Shown: positions 9,367 through 18,860, counted from the first letter of the stretch. The stretch: 64,000 nucleotides of DNA from Danxiaibacter flavus (GCF_041060425.1 NZ_JAULBC010000002.1:310001-374000), one strand, 5' to 3'. Numbers and translations are program-made. Notes: generated by a model not told the origin, from the letters alone.

Positions 9367-9648
9367 TAAGACCGTAAGACCGTAAGACGTGTAAGAGGGG
9401 CTGTTGGAAGTTCGTTAAGCTGATTAAACTTAAGCTCTTACCTAGAAGATCGTAAGACACGTAAGACATGTAAGAGGGCTGCCGCAAGTTCGTCAGGCTC
9501 ATTGAACACAAGTTCTTACGATCTTACTTTCTTACGATCTTACGGTCTTTTTTGGTCTTACGGTCTTACGGTCTTACGGTCTTACGGTCTTACTATCTTA
9601 CGGTCTTACGGTCTTACGGTTTTACTATCTTACGGTCTTACCTCTTCT
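9365..9648. repeat. Word array, family A, between convergent genes
   Basis: G/A-rich arms at 9365-9400 and 9441-9478 (GTAAGACCG variants) each precede a related spacer of about 40 bp ending in TCTTAC. The C/T-rich arm at 9523-9648 holds many TTACGGTC units. The last unit overlaps the 3' end of the alpha-galactosidase gene on the other strand and supplies its stop codon. Confidence 0.9.
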
Positions 9649-11801
9649 GTAATTTCCAGCACTGCACTCGTCTGCTCTCCTCTCAAAAACCAATCAAGAC
9701 CAACTTTCATCAGATAATCACCGCTGTAGACGGTACCGCTCTTTTTGAAAGAGGCGCGGCCTTCTTTTTCAAGATTGATTTCTTCTACCTTATATTTTTT
9801 TCCGGCATCAAGCCCTTTCAATATTACTCGGGGGAATACATCTCCATGCATGGTTTGAAGATTAAAGGCAAAAAGAACCGCTTTCTTTTTATCATCATTC
9901 ACATACATCAGCGAAGAGCAGTTATTTTCATAAGGAGAAATGAGCCTGTACAGATCACCGAAGCCAATCACATCCTGGAGTCGTTTAAAATTACCAATGG
10001 CACTCTGGCAGTAGGTCAACTCCTCAGGCTTAAGATGAGACACCTGGATATCAAATCCCAGCTTGCCCATCATGGCAACATCTGTTTTAAACTTGATGGA
10101 CTGTTTGCCCCACGATGTTATATGCGCACATATAGTCGCAGCAGGAAAGAAATAAGAGTATCCCCATTGCATATAAATGCGACTCAACGGATCTGTATTA
10201 TCGCTCGGCCAGAATTCCTGGAAATATTGCAATCCGCCATATTCTGCACGGCCGCCACCACCTGAACACAACATCATTTCAAGATCTGTGTATTTGGTAC
10301 GTAATCGTTTCAGAACGGTATACAATCCTTTCACATAATCGACGTACAACTGACTTTGTTTATCTTTTAAGTACGCTGAATAAGTATTGGTCATGTAGCG
10401 GTTGCAATCCCATTTGATATATGCTATGTCTTTATTCTGGCTTAAAAGGTCATCAACTACTTTGTAAACATAATCCTGGACTGCAGGATTTGCCAGATCA
10501 AGTACCAACTGAGTACGGCGAAGATGTTCCGGACGGTTGGGCAACTCTAACACCCAATCCTTATGTTTCTCATACAATTCACTTTTGGGATTAATCATTT
10601 CGGGCTCCATCCAGATACCGAATTTCACACCTTTCTTCGCAGCTTCCTGCACAAGATAACCTATGCCTTGAGGCAGTTTTTGTTTATTGGCGTCCCAGTC
10701 GCCCAAACCGGCGTTATCACTATTGCGTGGATACTTATTACCGAACCAGCCATCATCTAACAGAAAAAGTTCAACTCCCAGTTTTTTCGCGTCATCGAAC
10801 AAATTCACCAACTTCTGCTCATTGAAATCAAAGTAAGTTGCCTCCCAGTTATTCAGCAATGTCTGGCGATGTTCCCTTCCTTTGTAAATACCATAATTCA
10901 GCGCCCATTGGTGCATATTACGGCTTGCCTGTCCCTTACCGTGTGTTGTGTAGGTATAAATAAAAGAGGGGGTTGTAAATATTTCATTTGGTTTAAGCTG
11001 ATAATCGCTCGCGTATGGATTAATACCAGCCTGTATTTGCAGCAAATGATTAAAATCTTCGCTATAGCGTACGTTTTCAAACATCAACTGGAAGTTCCCG
11101 CTCCATGCAAGGCTTCCGGCAAGCACAGTTCCGTTATCCTCATCCGCTTGCTTGTTAAGTGACAACAAAAAAGAAGGCAGATCAAAATTGGTTGCGCGAG
11201 TGCCCAGCTTGCTTTCTATGCTGTGAATACCTTCAGGAAGCTGGGTTTCTTCCATACGCATTTCGTTTGCCCAGTCACCAAAGAAATGAGTGAGCCAGTA
11301 TTTGTCTTCTTTTAACTGAAGCGCACCGGAAGAATAACGGTGCAGGACTACCGGTGTTTTTTCCGTGTGCCTGATGCTACTCCATTGTTCTATCACATTC
11401 TCCTTACGGAATGCTTTGAAATGCATGGTTATCTCTACCGGGTAAACAGCATCCTTCAACTGAACATGGGTTATAGTAACATTATCATCTGTTTTTTCGG
11501 ACTTAACATCGGCAACCTGAAGCATCAATGAGGGATTTCCATCAGCATGTGTAATCTGAAAGGCCGGTTCGCGGATCACATTTAATCCACCCTGAACATA
11601 AGCATCAATCGGAAACGCGGGCATCTTCTGATATTCATCGTCGTGCTGTAATGCTTCACCTACATACACCTGAAGCAATTTTTTATCTTCAGTAACCTTA
11701 TATACCTGCGCGGTATTTTCTGTCCGGATAATAATTTGCTGTTGTGCAAATAACGCCATAGAGCCGCCAAGCACAGCAATTGTTAGAATAATTTTTTTCA
11801 T
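9630..11801 (-). CDS. Alpha-galactosidase, glycoside hydrolase family 36, exported
   Basis: Retaining hydrolase that removes terminal alpha-galactose from melibiose, raffinose or galactomannan side chains. It has 723 residues, the standard GH36 length, with a signal peptide (cleavage near 'ALFAQ', residue 20), an N-terminal beta-sandwich (about 25-300) and a (beta/alpha)8 barrel. The nucleophile is Asp465 in 'YIKWDCNR'; the acid/base Asp534 is in 'WPSDNTD'; 'FLLDDGWFG' (347-354) lines the pocket. The signal peptide implies a periplasmic or exported enzyme. The last two residues and stop ('RP*') come from the repeat word AGACCGTAA. It is transcribed alone and convergent with the antiporter gene. 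Confidence 0.95.
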   Translation of the reverse strand: MKKIILTIAVLGGSMALFAQQQIIIRTENTAQVYKVTEDKKLLQVYVGEALQHDDEYQKMPAFPIDAYVQGGLNVIREPAFQITHADGNPSLMLQVADVKSEKTDDNVTITHVQLKDAVYPVEITMHFKAFRKENVIEQWSSIRHTEKTPVVLHRYSSGALQLKEDKYWLTHFFGDWANEMRMEETQLPEGIHSIESKLGTRATNFDLPSFLLSLNKQADEDNGTVLAGSLAWSGNFQLMFENVRYSEDFNHLLQIQAGINPYASDYQLKPNEIFTTPSFIYTYTTHGKGQASRNMHQWALNYGIYKGREHRQTLLNNWEATYFDFNEQKLVNLFDDAKKLGVELFLLDDGWFGNKYPRNSDNAGLGDWDANKQKLPQGIGYLVQEAAKKGVKFGIWMEPEMINPKSELYEKHKDWVLELPNRPEHLRRTQLVLDLANPAVQDYVYKVVDDLLSQNKDIAYIKWDCNRYMTNTYSAYLKDKQSQLYVDYVKGLYTVLKRLRTKYTDLEMMLCSGGGGRAEYGGLQYFQEFWPSDNTDPLSRIYMQWGYSYFFPAATICAHITSWGKQSIKFKTDVAMMGKLGFDIQVSHLKPEELTYCQSAIGNFKRLQDVIGFGDLYRLISPYENNCSSLMYVNDDKKKAVLFAFNLQTMHGDVFPRVILKGLDAGKKYKVEEINLEKEGRASFKKSGTVYSGDYLMKVGLDWFLRGEQTSAVLEITEEVRP

Positions 11802-11829
11802 GATCGGTTATAAAATGGAAAGATAAGGA

Positions 11830-12172
11830 AATAAGACATGTAAGACGGGTAAGACATGTAGGACCGTAAGACGTGTAAGACGTGTAAGACGCGTAAGACC
11901 GTAAGACGCGTAAGATAGTAAGACAGTAAGATAGTAAGAGGGTGAGCCAAGGTAAAATCAGTAATCAACTAACCGGAAATTGCGTTAGAAAAAAAAGATA
12001 AAAAAGAAGAAACCTACCCGCGCTTAAAGAAATCAGCAATCAGCAAATCACATATTCTAAGATACGTAGGCTGATAGAAAATCATCACTCTCACTAAAAT
12101 GGCAAGGTCTTACTATCTTACTGTCTTACTATCTTACACGTCTTTTTCCTGGTCTTACGGTCTTACGGTCTT
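11830..12172. repeat. Word array, family A, with a long unrelated spacer
   Basis: Left arm 11830-11940 repeats GTAAGACG/GTAAGATA; right arm 12105-12172 repeats CTTACTATCTTAC and TTACGGTC. The 160-bp spacer contains no gene and does not resemble the spacers at 6971 or 9401. The array lies between the alpha-galactosidase start and the oxidoreductase stop, 5 bp from the latter. Confidence 0.88.
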
Positions 12173-12177
12173 CTTTT

Positions 12178-13140
12178 TCACGGTATCAAGATCACCTTGC
12201 CCGCACTTTTGCCGGATTCGAGATATTCGTGGGCTTTGCGGCCTTCTTCTAATGAGAAAACGACTGGATCTGTTATTTTGATAAAGCCATCACGGATCCA
12301 TGAGAAGAGTAAATCGCTTCTTTTAATCCGCTCTTCGCGGCTCGTGAGGTAACTCCACAAATCGCCTCCCGTTAGTGTTTTGCTGCCATCCATTAATACC
12401 CGCGGATCAACCAGTAAGGGATCGCCTCCGGTAAATCCGTAAAACACAACAGTGCCACCTGTCCGCGTTACGGCAATACTCTTCTGCAATGTTGTTCCCA
12501 CAGAATCATAAACCACGTCTGCTCCGCGAACATTCGTGTAATGCAGCACTTCATTCTGCCAGTTATCCTTCAGATTAAAAGCAATATCGGCGCCCACGGA
12601 AAGAATAATATTTTTCTTATGCTCAGAAGTTGTGAGACCGATAACTACGGCGCCTTTCATTTTAGCGATCTGTGTGAGTATTTGTCCTACGCCGCCGGAA
12701 GCTGCATGTATCACAATTACTTCTTCGGGCCGGATCGGATGACTGTCCATTGCCAGGTACTGCGCAGTCAGTCCTTGCAACAGCACGGCAGCAGCCGTTT
12801 CCATAGATATATCTCCGGGCAATGGAATTGCATGCGAAAAAGGTACTTTTACAAACGCTGCATTAGCAAAAGGAACATCCGCTATGCCAACGCGATCACC
12901 TTCCTTTACTCCTTCAACATTATTTGCATTAACAACAATGCCGGCGCCTTCATATCCGGCTATGTAAGGTGGAGTACCTTTAAGATGATAGTTTCCCTTT
13001 CGCCTGTAAATATCAGCGTAATTAAGGCCGATTGCTTTCATTTGCACCAATACCTCTCCTGCTGATAATACAGGATCTGGTACGGTCTTATATTCGAGCA
13101 CATCCGGACCACCGAACGATGAAAAAGTTAACGCTCTCAC
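12178..13140 (-). CDS. NADPH:quinone reductase-like MDR oxidoreductase
   Basis: A 320-residue medium-chain dehydrogenase/reductase of the zinc-free quinone oxidoreductase group. The N-terminal GroES-like domain contains 'GLNYADIYRRKGNY' and 'GYEGAGIV'. The Rossmann domain contains the NADPH loop 'HAASGGVGQILTQIAKMKGA' (about 145-165). No zinc-binding Cys cluster is visible. It probably reduces quinones or activated alkenes in the cytoplasm with NADPH. It is transcribed toward the family A array and is divergent from the DUF481 gene, with 187 bp between the starts. The physiological substrate is unknown. Confidence 0.9.
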   Translation of the reverse strand: MRALTFSSFGGPDVLEYKTVPDPVLSAGEVLVQMKAIGLNYADIYRRKGNYHLKGTPPYIAGYEGAGIVVNANNVEGVKEGDRVGIADVPFANAAFVKVPFSHAIPLPGDISMETAAAVLLQGLTAQYLAMDSHPIRPEEVIVIHAASGGVGQILTQIAKMKGAVVIGLTTSEHKKNIILSVGADIAFNLKDNWQNEVLHYTNVRGADVVYDSVGTTLQKSIAVTRTGGTVVFYGFTGGDPLLVDPRVLMDGSKTLTGGDLWSYLTSREERIKRSDLLFSWIRDGFIKITDPVVFSLEEGRKAHEYLESGKSAGKVILIP

Positions 13141-13327
13141 TGGAAGTTCTTTTCGCTAAGTTACGGTTTAAGTGCAAAGCTTATATGCGGATTTGTGTTT
13201 AAAAGTGTATATCTGACTCATCTGATTCAAGCATATTTTTTTCTTTTCCATTGACTCGTAAATGGCACTTTTTTGGTAGCACGGATGACAATGCCACATA
13301 TATTGTTTGAATTTTTATCTTAGCAAG

Positions 13328-14098
13328 ATGGGATCTCTTATTTCGACCAACAAAACAACAGGGTTAAAATTATTTATATCATTACTGGTTCTTACGGTTC
13401 TGTTCAACTATAAATGCCTGGCGCAGTTTACTGACAGCACAAATTATCACGTGAAGTTTGCATCAACCGGAATTTTAAACCGCACGAATGACGGCGATTC
13501 TTATGTACTCACAAACGGACTGAACTTTAACGTGAATAAAAAGAAAATGACCTTCAATTCTACAACAGCATGGATCTACGGCTTACAAAACAACAATCTT
13601 ACCAATAATGACTTTTCGACTTATGAGGATTTTGATCTGTTTAAAAGCACGCACAGGCTGTACTACTGGGGATTACTTACTTATGAAAAAAGCTATTCTC
13701 TGAAGATCACCAACCGTTTCCAGGCGGGTGGTGGCATTGCTTATAAAACGGTTACAAAACCAAATTTCAACCTTGTATTAAGCGACGGATTTCTTTATGA
13801 AACCAGCAATCTTGAAGATGCTACACTTGGTCATGATGTATACCAGACGGTTAGAAATTCTTTTCGCGTTAAGTATAAGCTGACGATAAAAAATACAGTT
13901 GTTTTAGAGGGTGTCGGTTTTTACCAGCCATCTATGCTGGATATTAGCGACTATATAATCAAAGGTTCCAACAGCTTATCTGTCAAGTTAAACAAATGGT
14001 TGAGCCTTACAGCTTCGGAAATAAACAACACCATCAGCAGAACAAAAAGAGAAAACCTGCTGGTAACCTTTGGTATTACGGTGGAAAAGTATTTCTAG
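13328..14098 (+). CDS. DUF481 family outer-membrane protein
   Basis: A 256-residue exported protein. The ATG at 13328 gives a signal peptide ending at 'KCLAQ'; a TTG at 13307 would only add seven residues. The mature part shows alternating-hydrophobicity strands and the DUF481 pattern 'NVNKKKMTFNSTTAWIYG' and 'NRFQAGGGIAYK', and ends in 'GITVEKYF' with a terminal aromatic residue, as in outer-membrane barrels. Relatives include the salt-induced YdiY proteins. The function is not established. Its stop is followed immediately by a word array. Confidence 0.8.
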   Translation: MGSLISTNKTTGLKLFISLLVLTVLFNYKCLAQFTDSTNYHVKFASTGILNRTNDGDSYVLTNGLNFNVNKKKMTFNSTTAWIYGLQNNNLTNNDFSTYEDFDLFKSTHRLYYWGLLTYEKSYSLKITNRFQAGGGIAYKTVTKPNFNLVLSDGFLYETSNLEDATLGHDVYQTVRNSFRVKYKLTIKNTVVLEGVGFYQPSMLDISDYIIKGSNSLSVKLNKWLSLTASEINNTISRTKRENLLVTFGITVEKYF

Positions 14099-14102
14099 TC
14101 AG

Positions 14103-14352
14103 AAGTTGTACGTGGTACGTTATACGTTTTTTAGAGCGAATGAGATGTTAGATTGAAATCTGACCTTCAATTTTCGATGTAACAAAACGTATCACATACA
14201 ACTTGACTGTAATTGTTCGCGTCAATCTTCGCTAACAAAAACGTATCACGTACAACTTATAACGTACCACTTGATTGTAAATGTTCGCGTTAATCTTCGC
14301 TGAGAAAAACGTATCACGTACAACTTACAACGTATAACTTAAAACGTACAAC
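14103..14352. repeat. Word array, family D (ACGTATCACGTACAACTT)
   Basis: Left arm 14103-14132 (GAAGTTGTACGTGGTACG). Right arm is a set of 50-70 bp units starting near 14186, 14239 and 14308, each carrying AACGTATCACRTACAACTT and the linker TGTTCGCGTYAATCTTCGCT. The array fills the gap between the convergent DUF481 and OsmC genes. No gene lies inside. Confidence 0.87.
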
Positions 14353-14361
14353 TTTATCAGA

Positions 14362-15021
14362 TCAGCCGGGCTGTACTTCCTGATCCTTGTTGTAATGAAA
14401 CACCAATGCACCTGAAGGGCATTTTTCCACCTGCTCTTTGATTCTCTCTGCAGAAGCGCCATCTACATTGATCCATTTTTTTACACGGGGATCAAACACC
14501 TGCAGCAACTGCGTCCAGCAGCGGGTGGAGTGTTGACAGAATTCAGGTTTCCAGTCAACTGTAATTTCATCGTTGGCATATTTGATTGTCTTTGCTTCTT
14601 CTGCATCCCTGAAAACAAACGTACGCACCTTTATGTTTCCTTCAAGGATTTTAGAAATAGGACAGTTTTTCGCAATCTCCAATAATTTTGTTTTCACTTC
14701 TTCGTCGAGGTGTGGAGGCAATATTATGTCGCGGTCAACAATAGATGTGGTTACGCCGTCCTTCACCTCCTGGTACATATTTGCATTGACGGTTATCGAT
14801 GAAACGTCCAGTCCCTTTCTGTCAATGTACATCCGCAATGTTATCAATGTGCAGGAGGCCAGTGAAGAAAGCAATAAAGTATAAGGATCGGGACCTGTAT
14901 CTTTTCCTCCGTTATTTTCCGGTTCATCTGCAATAAATTTCCCATTTCTCCATTCGATACTGCATGCATATTTTTCAGTACCAATACTGCCGTGAACCGG
15001 TTTCTCTAGTCTATATTTCAT
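14362..15021 (-). CDS. OsmC-like domain fused to a divergent 4Fe-4S mono-cluster domain
   Basis: A 219-residue two-domain protein. Residues 1-135 match OsmC/Ohr-like proteins ('GPDPYTLLLSSLASCTLITLRMY', 'CPISKILEG'), which reduce organic hydroperoxides through paired cysteines; Cys57 and Cys119 by this numbering fit those positions. Residues 145-219 form the small Fe-S domain (Fer4_19 type): 'FCQHSTRCW', 'VFDPRVKKWINVDGA', 'CPSGALVF'. I use the ATG at 15021 ('MKYRLEKPVHG'); the frame extends to 15045. The gene follows the pirin gene by 39 bp and is probably in its operon, suggesting an oxidative-stress role. Confidence 0.88.
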   Translation of the reverse strand: MKYRLEKPVHGSIGTEKYACSIEWRNGKFIADEPENNGGKDTGPDPYTLLLSSLASCTLITLRMYIDRKGLDVSSITVNANMYQEVKDGVTTSIVDRDIILPPHLDEEVKTKLLEIAKNCPISKILEGNIKVRTFVFRDAEEAKTIKYANDEITVDWKPEFCQHSTRCWTQLLQVFDPRVKKWINVDGASAERIKEQVEKCPSGALVFHYNKDQEVQPG

Positions 15022-15060
15022 TGGTGGATATTTAAGTGTACACAAATAATAACTTCATTT

Positions 15061-15771
15061 TTAGTGATTGATCGGACCTTCGATAATCACGAACTCACTT
15101 TCCTGGTTGGTTGTAATTGCCACCGATGCGGTTTCCCATAAACCAATGGCGTCCCGTTTATCGATCACTTCATTTTCAACATTGATATTTCCTTCTATAA
15201 CAAATACAAATACGCACTTATTCGTGCGGTTAAAACTATAAATTATTTCCTTGCCCTCATCATAATACCCAAGGCTGATCTTTGCATTCTGATTGATCCA
15301 GCAGTGCTCCTGCCCTTCTTCATTACTAACCGCGGTCTGCAGTCTGTTTTTTCGTTGCTCTTTTGGAAATGAGCGGCGCTGATAACGTGGAGAAATGTTC
15401 TGCATTTTTGGTTCTATCCAAATCTGCAAAAAGTTTACATCATCTTCGCCAACATTATATTCTTCGTGCTTTAAACCGGTTCCTGCACTCATTATCTGCA
15501 CCCAATCTTTATGAACTACATCACTGTAACCCATAGTATCCTTGTGGTTCATGCTACCAGCCAGCAGAATACTGATAATCTCCATATTCATATGTGGATG
15601 CAGGCCAAATCCTCCCTCTTTTTTTATGTAATCATCGTTAAATACTTTCAACAAGCCGAAACCGTTACGCTCCGGATTGTAATACGTACTAAAGCTGAAT
15701 GTAAAATTACTCTGTAACCAGCCAATATCTTTTGTTCCACGTTCATTGCCCTTAAAAAGTTTGTAGCGCAT
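15061..15771 (-). CDS. Pirin family protein (YhhW-like)
   Basis: A 236-residue bicupin. The N-terminal cupin holds the metal-binding motif 'GFGLHPHMNMEIISILLAG...H' and 'SAGTGLKHEEYN', giving the expected three His and one Glu ligands of pirins with quercetinase-like activity. The C-terminal cupin is degenerate, as usual. The start at 15771 ('MRYKLFKGNERGTKDIGW') fits family starts; an upstream extension to 15849 is not family-like. Cytoplasmic, probably a dioxygenase or redox-linked protein. It is 39 bp upstream of the OsmC fusion. Confidence 0.9.
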   Translation of the reverse strand: MRYKLFKGNERGTKDIGWLQSNFTFSFSTYYNPERNGFGLLKVFNDDYIKKEGGFGLHPHMNMEIISILLAGSMNHKDTMGYSDVVHKDWVQIMSAGTGLKHEEYNVGEDDVNFLQIWIEPKMQNISPRYQRRSFPKEQRKNRLQTAVSNEEGQEHCWINQNAKISLGYYDEGKEIIYSFNRTNKCVFVFVIEGNINVENEVIDKRDAIGLWETASVAITTNQESEFVIIEGPINH

Positions 15772-15879
15772 ATAGTTGTTTTTGAATGAAGAAAGATAAA
15801 ATCTAAAAAGAAAAGATGTAGAATCAGTTCCGAACACTCCACTAAGCAAAACTAATTTACAACAATGACTTATTGAAGA

Positions 15880-17019
15880 TTAAAATGCTTTACCATGCGT
15901 CTGGCGGATAATTCGCCGGGTAAGAGAAGGAAAATGCCTGAGTGTTTGGATGGTTAGATTGGTTAGCCATTTTTTTCCAAATAAAGATTGAATGATCCTC
16001 CCCGCTCTGAGCCGGCTTTCAAAAGTATTATGCCACTGCTGCTCGTATAATATCTCCATTTCTGCACGCTTTAAAGTTCCCTCCAGGTAATCAATAATAA
16101 GGCCGGCAGCAATTTTACTGCTCCTAAGCGCCATACTCATTCCATTACCACACAAGGGAGCTATAAGACCTGCAGCGTCGCCAAGCATCAGCATATGATT
16201 TTCTACACGATTTTTTTTCATAAAGCTTACCTGTGAAATACTCAGTGGTTTATCATACAATATTTCTGCAGTGTTAAACACTTCCTTCAAAAATGGATTT
16301 CGCATCAATATATGCTTTTCCAGGTGTCCGATACTTTTTCCATTAGCCTGTAAATTGTGAGCAGAAGTAAGGTAACAAATGCAGGCTTTTCCTTCTTCTA
16401 TGGAAGAAATACCGCAATAGCCATCTGAAAAATTGTGCAGCGCTATTACATTACGGGGCGCATTCAGTTTTGCATGATACTTTACACCAATATAATTATT
16501 CAACGCATTGGGCTTTTCTTTTACAAAATCCCTTTTCCATTTAACATCCAGGTTGGCACGCTTTCCAAAAGCACAACAACACACAAGCGTTTTTGCGTTT
16601 ATTTTATCTGATAACACAGAAAACCTGTCGTTTTCAAAACATACATCCTGCACAGTTGTATTTTCCATTATAACAACTCCGTTAGCACGTGCAATTTTAG
16701 CCAACTCATCATCAATTTTGTAACGGCTTACTCCAAAACCACCAAGCGGAAGCTTTTGCTGAATATACCGGCCATTTGGCGAAGACACGAACAACTCATC
16801 TATTACCGGCACATTCCAGTCACTCAACGGCAATCCGAGCTCCGTTAAAAACTCCCAGCATTCAAGGCTGATGTATTCGCCACAAACCTTATGGAAGGGA
16901 TATGTTTCTTTTTCAAAAAGAATAATACTATAACCGGATTTAGCCAAAAGTATAGCAGCGGAGAGGCCGGCAAGCCCGCCACCGATGATTGACACATCAT
17001 ATTGCTCTTGCGCACTCAT
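15880..17019 (-). CDS. FAD-dependent oxidoreductase of the phenolic-lipid/T3PKS cluster
   Basis: A 379-residue flavoprotein of the geranylgeranyl-reductase/aromatic hydroxylase superfamily. The N-terminal FAD fold is 'YDVSIIGGGLAGLSAAILLAKSG', followed by 'KVCGEYIS'; the second FAD motif is 'MLLGDAAGLIAPLCGNGMSMAL'. The start codon overlaps the methyltransferase stop (ATGA, 17016-17019), so the two are translationally coupled. As last gene of a UbiA-T3PKS-methyltransferase operon it probably oxidises or hydroxylates the polyketide ring, as SrsC does in the Streptomyces srs phenolic-lipid pathway, or reduces a prenyl chain; which of these I cannot say. Confidence 0.88.
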   Translation of the reverse strand: MSAQEQYDVSIIGGGLAGLSAAILLAKSGYSIILFEKETYPFHKVCGEYISLECWEFLTELGLPLSDWNVPVIDELFVSSPNGRYIQQKLPLGGFGVSRYKIDDELAKIARANGVVIMENTTVQDVCFENDRFSVLSDKINAKTLVCCCAFGKRANLDVKWKRDFVKEKPNALNNYIGVKYHAKLNAPRNVIALHNFSDGYCGISSIEEGKACICYLTSAHNLQANGKSIGHLEKHILMRNPFLKEVFNTAEILYDKPLSISQVSFMKKNRVENHMLMLGDAAGLIAPLCGNGMSMALRSSKIAAGLIIDYLEGTLKRAEMEILYEQQWHNTFESRLRAGRIIQSLFGKKWLTNLTIQTLRHFPSLTRRIIRQTHGKAF

Positions 17020-17720
17020 ACCCTGACAGTAATAAGATACCGGAAAGCCCATCTCCACTGAATGGTATAATTGCTTATGCCAGCCAGCTTAAGCAACTGC
17101 CTCCATTCCTGCCTGGAGAAACCCCTAATGACAGAAACCGGCGCATCATGTTTTACCAGGTAAGATCTGGAAAACAAAGCCGTAAGCCATTTTATGGAAT
17201 AATAGGCAACAGGATGCCGTTGCAGGTCATTAATAAAAAAACCAATGGTTGCGTTGCTTTTCATCCATCCTAGCATTTCAATCAACTGCTCATTGGTAAA
17301 ATGATGGCAAAATAATGAGTTGAAGATTATGGAAGGCTTTTCATTTTTTTCAAATTTCACCTGCCTGTAATCACTGTTTATAAATACTTTTCCGGGTAGA
17401 TCAGAACATTGCTGTTCAGCAAATTCAACGCACGCTTTATTAAGATCGATACCCGTATAGCTAATCGCATAAGTGCTTCTGTTGTTCCAATTATGAATTG
17501 CCCGGAGATTGTCCCCTCCGCCACATCCAATTTCAGCAATACGTACCGGCGTTGTGCTCAAATGCAACAGCTTTTTTACGCCGGCCAAAGTGATTGCATG
17601 TCCACCGAGCCAGGTGTTAATTGTATTCAGTTCCCGGAGGCAAACCGCCCAGTCACTAAATGGAATTCCAGGCTCATCAATCAATTCTGTCTGGCCAGAC
17701 CTTTGGGCAAATTTGCTCAT
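17016..17720 (-). CDS. SAM-dependent methyltransferase of the T3PKS cluster
   Basis: A 234-residue class I methyltransferase. The glycine-rich SAM loop is 'VRIAEIGCGGGDNLRAIHNW' (about 57-76) and the acidic ribose-binding position is 'YTGIDLNKACVEFA'. Its start overlaps the stop of the polyketide synthase gene, and its stop overlaps the start of the flavoprotein gene; both overlaps are four bases, the mark of tight coupling. It probably O- or C-methylates the phenolic product, as SrsB does in the srs pathway. Confidence 0.9.
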   Translation of the reverse strand: MSKFAQRSGQTELIDEPGIPFSDWAVCLRELNTINTWLGGHAITLAGVKKLLHLSTTPVRIAEIGCGGGDNLRAIHNWNNRSTYAISYTGIDLNKACVEFAEQQCSDLPGKVFINSDYRQVKFEKNEKPSIIFNSLFCHHFTNEQLIEMLGWMKSNATIGFFINDLQRHPVAYYSIKWLTALFSRSYLVKHDAPVSVIRGFSRQEWRQLLKLAGISNYTIQWRWAFRYLITVRV

Positions 17721-18802
17721 TGCTCAAGTATTAAGGTTTCCATCGTTAAACCCGGGCCGAAAGCTGCAGCAAATATTCTTTCGCTCTTCCCATTCAACTG
17801 AGCCATTATTTCTTTTAGTACGAATAGGATGGTTGGGGAAGACATATTACCATAATCATTCAATACGTTAAATGAGGGCGTCAGATCGCCCTTCTGCAAA
17901 CAGAGTTCTTTTTGTATCGTTTCCAGTATTTTTTTTCCGCCGGGATGAATTGCCCATTTTGTTATATCATCTTTCTTAAGACCGGTTGTTTCAAGTGCAT
18001 TCTTTAACAGGGGACTGATTCCATCTCTTATTAATTGAGGAATGTAAGCACTTAACCGCATTAAAAAACCCTGACCCGAAAGATGCCATGCCATATCCTG
18101 CTGTCCCTGCAGGGCAACTTCTGAATGAAATCCTTTAATAAACAATCCATCCGCAGAGCAATTGTCGCCGGTTACCAGCACCGCAGCAGCACCATCCCCA
18201 AACAGAAGACTCGAAGCAATATTATCCATTTCGTTTCCTTTTTGAAAATGAAGCGTGCAAAGCTCCGTGCAGACGATCAGTACTTTTGCATTTTCATCGG
18301 ACCTGCAAATGGCATCGGCCAGTTTCAGTGCGTGAACGGCTGCATAACACCCCATAAAGTTTACCGAACTGCGCTGAATGGCGGATGATAACTGCAACTG
18401 CTGCATAATGTTAATATCCAGCCCCGGTGCAGACATACCCGTACAACTTACTGTTATAAGCCAGGTAAGTTCACCTTTATCTATATAACCATCCATGCAT
18501 TGACGTATAGCCTCCACACTTAATGCAGGTGCATGCATAGAATACCATTCCATTCTCTTTTCCAGCGAGGGGAACGGCTCCATATCCATTGTGCGGGGAT
18601 AGAATAAACGCTCATGCAGACTGACGGAGTAATCGGGCATAACGGAATAACGGGCTTCTATTCCACATCGTTCATAAAGCAAAGTAATTTTTCGTCTGTC
18701 GTCGCCTTCCGGCTGATACGCATCCAGCATAAACTGGAGGATATCCTGCTGACGATGACGGAATGCGGGTAACGCCGTTCCTATGGAAATGATTTTACTC
18801 AA
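17717..18802 (-). CDS. Type III polyketide synthase (chalcone/stilbene synthase family)
   Basis: A 361-residue homodimeric ketosynthase that extends an acyl-CoA starter with malonyl-CoA and cyclises it to a resorcinol, pyrone or similar ring. All three catalytic residues are present: Cys152 in 'VNFMGCYAAVHAL', His286 in 'KWAIHPGGKK', Asn319 in 'DYGNMSS'. 'FGDGAAAVLV' and the C-terminal 'GPGLTMETLIL' are also diagnostic. It starts 58 bp after the UbiA gene and overlaps the methyltransferase by four bases. The bacterial set resembles the alkylresorcinol operons; the starter unit is unknown. Confidence 0.95.
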   Translation of the reverse strand: MSKIISIGTALPAFRHRQQDILQFMLDAYQPEGDDRRKITLLYERCGIEARYSVMPDYSVSLHERLFYPRTMDMEPFPSLEKRMEWYSMHAPALSVEAIRQCMDGYIDKGELTWLITVSCTGMSAPGLDINIMQQLQLSSAIQRSSVNFMGCYAAVHALKLADAICRSDENAKVLIVCTELCTLHFQKGNEMDNIASSLLFGDGAAAVLVTGDNCSADGLFIKGFHSEVALQGQQDMAWHLSGQGFLMRLSAYIPQLIRDGISPLLKNALETTGLKKDDITKWAIHPGGKKILETIQKELCLQKGDLTPSFNVLNDYGNMSSPTILFVLKEIMAQLNGKSERIFAAAFGPGLTMETLILEQ

Positions 18803-18860
18803 AGGGTGTTATTTATTGTATAAACGAATTAATCAGGAATAAGGTTGTTGGCTTGCAACA

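Noticed and set aside
9502..10265. Reading frames beginning with repeated 'VLRSYGLT' in the TTACGGTC array
   Set aside because: The repeated peptide is only the 8-bp satellite in translation, and the longer frame runs antisense through the alpha-galactosidase gene.
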